From positions 773,337-837,336 of the forward strand of contig NZ_RXFS01000001.1 of NCBI RefSeq assembly GCF_003952185.1: 64,000 nucleotides of DNA. Direction: 5' to 3'. Origin of the DNA: Variovorax sp. 679 (lineage in GTDB: Bacteria; Pseudomonadota; Gammaproteobacteria; Burkholderiales; Burkholderiaceae_C). The notes below the pieces were generated by a model that worked only from the letters and a program-made list of their open reading frames with translations, did no database searches and had not been told where the DNA came from. Shown here in pieces: positions 58,479-64,000 of the stretch (positions are counted from its first letter, which is position 1; each line of letters begins with the position of its first letter). The position numbers were made by a program, and so were the translations under genes.

Positions 58479-59990
58479 TCAGTCCTCCACGAAGGCCTCT
58501 TCCCGCTTGGCCTTCACCGAAGGCAGCAGCACCACGATCAGCAGCAGGGCCGCCGCGATCAGGAGGCCCGCCGACAGCGGCCGCATGACGAACACGCTCC
58601 AGTCGCCGCGCGACAGCAGCAGTGCCCGCCGCAGGTTCTCTTCCATCATCGGCCCGAGGATGAAGCCCAGCAGCAGCGGCGCGGGCTCGCACTTCAGCTT
58701 GAGGAACAGGTAGCCCACGATGCCGAAGATCGCCACCATCCACACGTCGAAGGTGTTGTTGTTCTCCGAGTACACGCCCACCGCGCAGAACAGCACGATC
58801 GACGGAAAGAGCCACTTGTAGGGAATGGTCAGCAGCTTGATCCAGATGCCGATCATCGGCAGGTTCAGCACGATCAGCATCAGGTTGCCGATCCACATCG
58901 AGGCGATCAGGCCCCAGAACAGCTCGGGGTTGCTGGTCATCACCTGCGGGCCGGGCTGGATGTTGTGGATGGTCATCGCGCCCACCATCAGAGCCATCAC
59001 AGCGTTGGGCGGGATGCCCAGCGTCAGCAGCGGGATGAAGGAGGTCTGCGCGCCGGCGTTGTTGGCCGACTCGGGGCCCGCCACGCCGCGGATGTTGCCC
59101 TTGCCGAAAGCCGTCTCGCCCTTCTTGAGCTTGATCTTCTTCTCGATCGTGTAGGCCGCGAAGGCCGACAGCAGCGCGCCGCCGCCGGGCAGGATGCCCA
59201 GTGCGGAGCCCAGCGCCGTGCCGCGAAGCACGGCGGGCATCATGTCCTTGAAGTCCTGCTTGGTGGGCCACAGGCCCTTCACCTTGGCGGTAAACACTTC
59301 GCGCTCGTGCTCGGGCACGGCCAGGTTGGCGATGATCTCGCCGTAGCCGAACACGCCCATCGCGATGGCGATGAAACCGATGCCGTCGGTGAGCTCCGGA
59401 ATGTCGAAGCTGTAGCGCGCCACGCCCGAGTTCACGTCCGTTCCCACGAGGCCGAGCGCGAGGCCCAGCAGGATCATCGTGATGGCCTTCAGCAGCGAGC
59501 CCGAAGCCAACACCACGGCGCCGATCAGGCCCAGGATCATCAGCGAGAAGTATTCGGCGGGGCCGAACTTGAAGGCCAGCTCGGTCAGCGGCGGCGCGAA
59601 GGCGGCCAGGATCAGCGTGCCCACGCAACCGGCGAAGAACGAGCCCAGGCCGGCCGCGGCGAGCGCCGGTCCGGCTCTCCCCTTTCGCGCCATCTGGTAG
59701 CCGTCGATCACGGTCACCACCGATGAAGACTCACCCGGCAGGTTGACCAGAATCGCGGTGGTGGAGCCGCCGTACTGCGCGCCGTAATAGATACCGGCCA
59801 GCATGATCAGCGCCGACACCGGCGGCAACGCGTACGTGGCCGGCAGCAGCATCGCGATGGTCGCGACCGGGCCGATGCCCGGCAGCACGCCGATCAGCGT
59901 GCCCAGCAGGCAGCCGACGAAGGCGTAGACGAGGTTCTGCGCCGTGAAGGCGACGCCGAAGCCGATCGAGAGATTGGTAATCAGGTCCAT
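58479..59990 (-). CDS. tctA: Tripartite tricarboxylate transporter large permease TctA
   Basis: The 503-residue membrane protein has the TctA signature GVLPGIGPVATIAMLLPATY and IYYGAQYGGSTTAILVNLPG, with a second symmetrical copy around ILPGGGALLSAFAAYTIEKK. It forms the main channel of a TctABC secondary transporter for citrate-like carboxylates. It is 37 bp downstream of tctB. No receptor gene (tctC) is adjacent. Confidence 0.95.
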   Translation of the reverse strand: MDLITNLSIGFGVAFTAQNLVYAFVGCLLGTLIGVLPGIGPVATIAMLLPATYALPPVSALIMLAGIYYGAQYGGSTTAILVNLPGESSSVVTVIDGYQMARKGRAGPALAAAGLGSFFAGCVGTLILAAFAPPLTELAFKFGPAEYFSLMILGLIGAVVLASGSLLKAITMILLGLALGLVGTDVNSGVARYSFDIPELTDGIGFIAIAMGVFGYGEIIANLAVPEHEREVFTAKVKGLWPTKQDFKDMMPAVLRGTALGSALGILPGGGALLSAFAAYTIEKKIKLKKGETAFGKGNIRGVAGPESANNAGAQTSFIPLLTLGIPPNAVMALMVGAMTIHNIQPGPQVMTSNPELFWGLIASMWIGNLMLIVLNLPMIGIWIKLLTIPYKWLFPSIVLFCAVGVYSENNNTFDVWMVAIFGIVGYLFLKLKCEPAPLLLGFILGPMMEENLRRALLLSRGDWSVFVMRPLSAGLLIAAALLLIVVLLPSVKAKREEAFVED

Positions 59991-60027
59991 GTGTCTTGTC
60001 TTTGGTCTTGTTGTTCTTCTTTGCGCA

Positions 60028-60516
60028 TCAGCCCGAGATGAAGGTCGGCCACACCTGGAACTGCAGCTTCAGCGCGACCACGAAGGCCAGGTAGCTGCCG
60101 AGCGCGAGGATGGTCGCGAGGACGGTCACGCCCTTCCAGCCGAAGTTGTCTCCGGCAAGGCTGGCGATGAAGGTGAGCGCGTAGATGGCGACGATGAGCC
60201 CCATCGACGGCAGCCCGATGCTCGGCAGGCCGCCCAGCAGCACGCCGAACATCAGGTTCGCGCCGATGATGAAGGCCAGCGGCTTCCACGCGATGCGCCC
60301 GATGGGCTCGCCGTCGTCGGTCTCCACGGCCAGCGCCTTGAGCGTGATGAGCACGCCCATGAGCGCGATGAGGATGCCCACGATCAGGGGAAAGTAGCCC
60401 GGCCCCATGCGGGCGCCGGTGCCGACGTTGTAGGTCGTGGCGCCCCATGCGAAGGCCACGCCGAAGGCGCTGAAGAGCACGCCCGAGCAGAAGTCTCTCT
60501 GACTCTTGATTCTCAC
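60028..60516 (-). CDS. tctB: Tripartite tricarboxylate transporter small permease TctB
   Basis: The 162-residue protein begins with GTG (GGAG lies upstream) and has four membrane helices in the TctB pattern: SGVLFSAFGVAFAWGATTYN, GTGARMGPGYFPLIVGILIA, and two more helices after a charged loop (ETDDGEPIG). It pairs with TctA. The promoter region holds a perfect palindrome at 60606-60627. Confidence 0.92.
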   Translation of the reverse strand: MRIKSQRDFCSGVLFSAFGVAFAWGATTYNVGTGARMGPGYFPLIVGILIALMGVLITLKALAVETDDGEPIGRIAWKPLAFIIGANLMFGVLLGGLPSIGLPSMGLIVAIYALTFIASLAGDNFGWKGVTVLATILALGSYLAFVVALKLQFQVWPTFISG

Positions 60517-60605
60517 CGTTGATGTCTCCTGGAACTGCGTTGATCCGCACGAGATGTGCGCTCAGGCGATCCTAGGAATTCACGGCGCCGCCGTGCATGA
60601 ACAAA

Positions 60606-60627
60606 ACATTGCCGTTCGGCAATGTTG
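60606..60627. terminator. Perfect palindrome between sensor kinase gene and tctB
   Basis: AACATTGCCG-TT-CGGCAATGTT is a perfect inverted repeat. On the minus strand it is followed by TTGTTC, so it may terminate the kinase gene. Its length and position upstream of tctB also fit an operator. Confidence 0.5.
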
Positions 60628-60656
60628 GGAACGAGGGAGCGGGAGAAAGAGTGCGC

Positions 60657-62030
60657 TCAGCCGTCCGACATCGGCAGGTCGATGCATGCGCGCAGCCCCG
60701 GCTTCGCATCCGCGAAGTCCAGCCGACCGCCATGCAGCGCCACCACCGCCAGCACGCTGGCCAGCCCCAGCCCGTGCCCCGGCACGTTGCGGTCGAGCCG
60801 GTGGAAGCGCACGCCGATGCGCTCGTGCTCGGAGGCCGGAATGCCCGGCCCGTCGTCCTGCACGAAGAGCTGCGCCCTTCCATCCACCGTGTGCGTGCCG
60901 ATGCGCACGGTGGCGCCGCTGCCCGCGTACTTCAGCGCGTTGTCGAGCAGGTTGGCCGCCGCGCCTGCCAGCAGGTCGCGGTCGCCCAGCGCGATGGCCA
61001 TGTCGGCGGGCTCGCGCAGCAGCACGATGCCGCGCAGCTCGGCCACGGCTTCGTACAGCTCCGCCACGTCGTCGGCAATGACGTGCAGCGCCACCGGCGC
61101 AAACTGCTGCCGCCGCGCGCCGGCCTCGACCTCGGCGATCTGCAGCAGCTTCTCGAACACCACGGCCAGTTCCTCCAGTTCGCGGATGGCGGTGGCCACC
61201 GCCTCGCGCTGCGGATCGTCCGCGCCGAGTCCGGCCTCGGCCGCGCGCAGCCGCACCAGCACGCGCGTAAGCGGTGTGCGCAGGTTGTGCGCGATGGTGT
61301 TGGAGACGTGGCGCACGCCGTCCATCAGCGACTGGATGCGATCGAGCATCGCGTTGATGTCGTGCTCCAGCAGCGCGAACTCGTCCTCCTCGCCCGAGGA
61401 AGGCTCCACGCGCTCCTGCAGCTCGCCCGCCGCGATGCGAGCCGCCGTGCGCCGCACCGCGCCCACGCTGCGCTCCAGCTCCTGGCGGAAGACGAAGGTA
61501 CCGCCGATCAGCAGCAGCACCGCCACGATGCCCGCCGCCGCGCTGGCGCTGGCCACCAGCGATTCGATCGACTCCTGGTCGCGCAGGTCGTGGCCCACCA
61601 CCAGCAGTCCGCCGTCGGGCAACGGGCGCATCACGAGGTAGGCGATGACGGTCTGGCCCGCGCGCACCACGCGGCGGTGCACGCCGTCGCCGGCGTCGGG
61701 GGCCTGCGAGGGCATCTGGTCGAGGTTGCCCGCGAGCTTGCGGCCCTCGCGGTCGGTCAGCAGGTAGATCTCGTTGTCGGAGTTGCGGCCGTCGGAAAGC
61801 GCATTCGCGATCTCGCCCGCCACGCCGTCGGCGCCGCGCGCGTCGTAGCGCACCATCAGCTGCTGCATGCTCGCCGCCACCTGCCGCACCATGCGCTGCT
61901 GAAGCACGCCCACCGTCTGCATGTAGACGATGGCCAGCGCCGCGAGCATGGTGATCGCCACCAGCAGCCCGTAGTAGAAGGCGAGCCGGAAACCGACCGA
62001 GCGCCACAGCCGGCGCAGGGTCGCGGTCAT
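60657..62030 (-). CDS. Sensor histidine kinase (TctE-like)
   Basis: The 457-residue kinase has two membrane helices flanking a periplasmic domain of about 120 residues, a HAMP region (RRTAARIAAGELQERVEP), HisKA with a variant motif NTIAHNLRTPLTRVLV (His followed by Asn rather than Glu), and HATPase motifs NLLDNALKYAG, DDGPGIP and GHGLGLASVLAV. Its ATG overlaps the response regulator stop. Being beside tctAB, it probably senses a carboxylate, as TctE does. The His-Asn variant is known in some kinase subfamilies. Confidence 0.92.
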   Translation of the reverse strand: MTATLRRLWRSVGFRLAFYYGLLVAITMLAALAIVYMQTVGVLQQRMVRQVAASMQQLMVRYDARGADGVAGEIANALSDGRNSDNEIYLLTDREGRKLAGNLDQMPSQAPDAGDGVHRRVVRAGQTVIAYLVMRPLPDGGLLVVGHDLRDQESIESLVASASAAAGIVAVLLLIGGTFVFRQELERSVGAVRRTAARIAAGELQERVEPSSGEEDEFALLEHDINAMLDRIQSLMDGVRHVSNTIAHNLRTPLTRVLVRLRAAEAGLGADDPQREAVATAIRELEELAVVFEKLLQIAEVEAGARRQQFAPVALHVIADDVAELYEAVAELRGIVLLREPADMAIALGDRDLLAGAAANLLDNALKYAGSGATVRIGTHTVDGRAQLFVQDDGPGIPASEHERIGVRFHRLDRNVPGHGLGLASVLAVVALHGGRLDFADAKPGLRACIDLPMSDG

Positions 62031-62710
62031 TGCGGCGCTGCCAGCGTGTAGCCCACGCCGCGCACGGTGTGAATCAGCGTCGGGGCGCCGCCTGCATCGA
62101 GCTTGCCGCGCAGGCGGCTGACCTGCACGTCGATCACGTTGGTCTGCGGGTCGAACTGGTAGTCCCACACCGCCTCGAGCAGCATGGTGCGCGTGACGAC
62201 CTGGCCCGGATGCATCATGAGATAGGCCAGCAGCCTGAACTCCCGCGGCTGCAACGCGATGGGCCGGCCGCCGCGCTCGACATGTCGGCGTGCCAGGTCG
62301 AGCGTGAGGTCGGCAATCTGCAGCATGCGGATCTCGGGGCCGGTGCGCGAGCGCCGCACCAGTGCCTCGGCACGCGCCGCCAGCTCCGAGAAGGCGAAGG
62401 GCTTGGCGAGGTAGTCGTCGCCGCCGGCCTTGAGTCCGCGCACGCGCTCGTCGAGCGCGCTCAGCGCGCTGAGCACCAGCACCGGCGTCTTCTTGCCCAG
62501 CGCGCGCATCGTCGAGAGGATCGACAGGCCATCCACCTCGTTGGGCAGCATGCGGTCGAGGATGACGAGGTCCCACGGCTCGCCGGTGGCACGCGCGAGC
62601 GCGTCCGCGCCGTCACGGCTGATCACCGCCACGTGGCCGAGCGAACGGAAGCCGTCGGCGATGTAGCGCGCGTTGTCGGCGTCGTCCTCGACGATGAGGC
62701 AGCGCCACAT
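62027..62710 (-). CDS. OmpR-family response regulator (TctD-like)
   Basis: The 227-residue regulator begins MWRCLIVEDDADNARYIADG, has the phospho-acceptor Asp in LVILDRMLPNEVDGL and the Lys in YLAKPFAFSEL, then a winged-helix output domain (LQPREFRLLAYLMMHPGQVV; VIDVQVSRLRGKLD). ATG 62710 is chosen over an upstream in-frame start at 62728. It overlaps the kinase gene, so they form a cognate two-component pair. Confidence 0.94.
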   Translation of the reverse strand: MWRCLIVEDDADNARYIADGFRSLGHVAVISRDGADALARATGEPWDLVILDRMLPNEVDGLSILSTMRALGKKTPVLVLSALSALDERVRGLKAGGDDYLAKPFAFSELAARAEALVRRSRTGPEIRMLQIADLTLDLARRHVERGGRPIALQPREFRLLAYLMMHPGQVVTRTMLLEAVWDYQFDPQTNVIDVQVSRLRGKLDAGGAPTLIHTVRGVGYTLAAPQ

Positions 62711-62954
62711 GGCGGTGGCGCCTAGCACTGCGGCGTGGCGCTCCGTTGAGGAGCGGCGGGAGGAACCGGCGGTGAAGGAAGAAGGCTGGGGAGTGGCTGC
62801 GTTCTGGTGCTCATGGCGATCATGGCCATCATGGCGATGAGGCCGGCCGGCAGCCCATCGCTCGCGCGGGCGCTGCCGGGGCCGTCCTGGCCGCCATTGG
62901 ATCAGAGAAAGCGCCGCAGCTTCATTACCGTTTGTCCATGTTCGCCGGTTGCGG

Positions 62955-63566
62955 TCATGCCCGCAGCAGCGGCAGGCGCAGCGTCAGCCCAAGCACGCCG
63001 TCGCCATGGGGCGCCGAATAGATGCGCCCGCCATGATGGTCGGCGATGCGTTCGCAGGCCTTGGCGCTGGCCGCGGCGGCCGACGCGTGCGTGCTGTCGA
63101 AGAACCTCGCGAGCAGCGGGCGCGCATCGACGGCATCGAGGTCGCGCCAGTGGATCACCGCCTGCTCGCCTTCCGCGTGCGCGGATACCTGCAAGGTCGT
63201 CCCGGCGCGCATCACGCTGGCCGCATAGGCCGTGACTTTCGCGAGCAGCTCGCGCAGCTCCTCCTCTATCGCGAACACGCGCACGGCTTCATGCGGCAGC
63301 CGGATGTCGAGGCGGATGGCCTTGCTGCCATCGGCCTGGGTCGCGGCCGCGTCGAGCAGCGGCCGCAGGTCCTGTGCACGGCTGGCGTCCAGGCGCTGCC
63401 GTGCTTCTCTCCTTGCCTGCGCCGCGAACTCCTGCGCCTTCGCGCTCTGCCGCAGGTTGGCGATGAACAGCGAGAGCATCATGCAGACCACGCTGCCGAG
63501 GCCCAGCAGGATCGCGCCGGCAATGATGGCGCCGAGGTTGCCCGATTGCAGCTGCGCACCGCTCAT
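62955..63566 (-). CDS. Small membrane protein with possible degenerate HATPase domain
   Basis: The 203-residue protein has one N-terminal membrane helix (GAIIAGAILLGLGSVVCMML), a charged helix (RQSAKAQEFAAQARREARQR) and a C-terminal domain. Parts of that domain (LRELLAKVTAYAASVMRAGT; ERIADHHGGRIYSAPHGDG) recall the N and G2 boxes of histidine-kinase ATPases, but the key Asn and glycine-rich residues are missing. No phospho-acceptor His box is seen. It may be a partner of the nearby two-component system or unrelated. The ATG abuts the upstream lipoprotein stop. Confidence 0.6.
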   Translation of the reverse strand: MSGAQLQSGNLGAIIAGAILLGLGSVVCMMLSLFIANLRQSAKAQEFAAQARREARQRLDASRAQDLRPLLDAAATQADGSKAIRLDIRLPHEAVRVFAIEEELRELLAKVTAYAASVMRAGTTLQVSAHAEGEQAVIHWRDLDAVDARPLLARFFDSTHASAAAASAKACERIADHHGGRIYSAPHGDGVLGLTLRLPLLRA

Positions 63567-63802
63567 CAGTGTGCTCCAGGAGGCTGTGGTCCGGGCTCGC
63601 CCGGCACGTCGCGCGCGCAGCGTTCCTGCACGGGAGCACCGTCGGCCGCGCACATTCCCCATCCGGGAGGCGGCGGCCTGCGAGCATCGCCGAAGAGCAT
63701 CGGCGGTGGTGGGCGATACGGCATCGGAGGCGGCGGCAGCATGATGCAGCCGGTCAGCCCGGAGGCCGCCAGCACGCCTGCAAGAAGTCTGATTCGGTTC
63801 AT
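63566..63802 (-). CDS. Small proline-rich lipoprotein
   Basis: A 78-residue protein with a lipoprotein leader (MNRIRLLAGVLAASGLTGC, lipobox LTGC) and a short mature part rich in proline (IMLPPPPMPYRPPPPMLFG) with two cysteines near the end. The function is unknown. Its stop shares a base with the next start (TGATG), so it is coupled to the following membrane protein gene. Confidence 0.68.
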   Translation of the reverse strand: MNRIRLLAGVLAASGLTGCIMLPPPPMPYRPPPPMLFGDARRPPPPGWGMCAADGAPVQERCARDVPGEPGPQPPGAH

Positions 63803-63850
63803 TGTCGAAAGCTCGCTTCCAGATAGATGGGTGGATGGATGAAGGAGCGG

Positions 63851-63909
63851 AAAACGAAAAAGCCGCGCAGGAGAAAAAGGGCAGCAAATGCCCCCTTCTC
63901 CCGCGCGGC
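63851..63909 (-). terminator. Intrinsic terminator of porin gene
   Basis: Read on the minus strand, a long stem beginning GCCGCGC and closing GCGCGGC is followed by TTTTTCGTTTT. It lies 13 bp beyond the porin stop codon. Confidence 0.88.
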
Positions 63910-63921
63910 GCGCGTTCAACT

Positions 63922-64000
63922 TCAGAACGCGTGGCGGATGCCGAAGTCGTAGCCGGTGGAGGAGCGCGGCAGGCCCGTGTAGCTCGTGCCCGTGCTGCCA
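63922..64000 (-). CDS. Porin C-terminus (5' part outside window)
   Basis: Only the last 25 codons are visible. They read GSTGTSYTGLPRSSTGYDFG followed by IRHAF and a stop. A final beta strand ending in phenylalanine is the outer-membrane targeting signal of trimeric porins of Burkholderiales. Confidence 0.75.
   Translation of the reverse strand, partial: GSTGTSYTGLPRSSTGYDFGIRHAF

Noticed and set aside
62711..62954. Possible short gene between the TctD-like gene and the next minus-strand gene
   Set aside because: The only candidate frame gives a short peptide starting at ATG-rich repeats (ATGGCCATGATCGCCATG on the minus strand) with a proline-rich tail and no ribosome-binding site. I see no supportable gene.

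Overview
The window is a GC-rich bacterial chromosome segment from a betaproteobacterium, most likely Comamonadaceae and plausibly Variovorax. The evidence is protein-family flavour and gene order: hemA-prfA-prmC-grxD, rplU-rpmA-obgE, pilB-pilC-pilD-coaE, zapD-yacG, argJ-secA, Bug-type solute receptors and a porin ending in Phe. The genus is inferred, not shown. I see no IS element, prophage, CRISPR array or rRNA; there is one tRNA (Pro, anticodon CGG).

Layout. 1-5.9 kb: end of an MscS-type channel gene, an Lrp/AsnC regulator, a three-gene ABC importer with a trailing GNAT gene, and a small membrane protein. 5.9-10.2 kb: hemA-prfA-prmC-grxD and a cupin gene. 10.3-18.4 kb: CNNM/CorC-like protein, proS with a lytic transglycosylase, divergent rppH and a CNP1-like lipoprotein gene, proB, and rplU-rpmA-obgE. 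18.6-24.4 kb: ispB, tRNA-Pro, pilB-pilC-pilD and coaE. 24.5-32.2 kb: an envelope acylation region (MBOAT plus SGNH partner, and two tandem OafA-type acyltransferase-SGNH fusions) interleaved with zapD-yacG. 32.2-39.2 kb: mutT-like gene, DUF815 ATPase, argJ, secA, a dciA-like gene and an ornithine cyclodeaminase-family gene. 39.8-42.0 kb: trimeric autotransporter adhesin behind an AT-richer 630-bp leader region. 42.1-47.3 kb: two different threonine-synthase-like PLP enzymes, a Bug receptor, a YheO/DauR-like regulator and a LysR regulator. 48.1-57.9 kb: a LuxR-type response regulator and a very large permease-histidine-kinase-receiver fusion, divergent from ureA-ureJ-ureB-ureC-ureE-ureF-ureG. 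58.5-62.7 kb: tctA, tctB and a TctE/TctD-like two-component pair. 63-64 kb: a small protein with a possible degenerate ATPase domain, a lipoprotein, and the last codons of a porin.

How the parts work together. Most of the window is housekeeping (haem, translation termination, proline, arginine, secretion, type IV pili). The accessory parts concern the cell surface (adhesin, O-acylation), uptake of small nitrogen or carbon compounds (ABC importer, Bug receptor, TctAB) and urea hydrolysis. The ureA promoter region has a good -24/-12 (RpoN) match with an NtrC-like palindrome upstream, which suggests nitrogen control. The permease-like kinase beside it could add substrate sensing.

The most unusual signals are: (i) a roughly 90-bp dispersed element present three times, each copy 3-7 bp after a stop codon, in the same orientation as the upstream gene, with compensatory changes in its terminal stem; (ii) the permease-kinase fusion with a cysteine cluster between its transporter-like and kinase parts; (iii) the PLP-enzyme/receptor module of unknown substrate. 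All similarity statements come from reading motifs by eye; no database search was possible.
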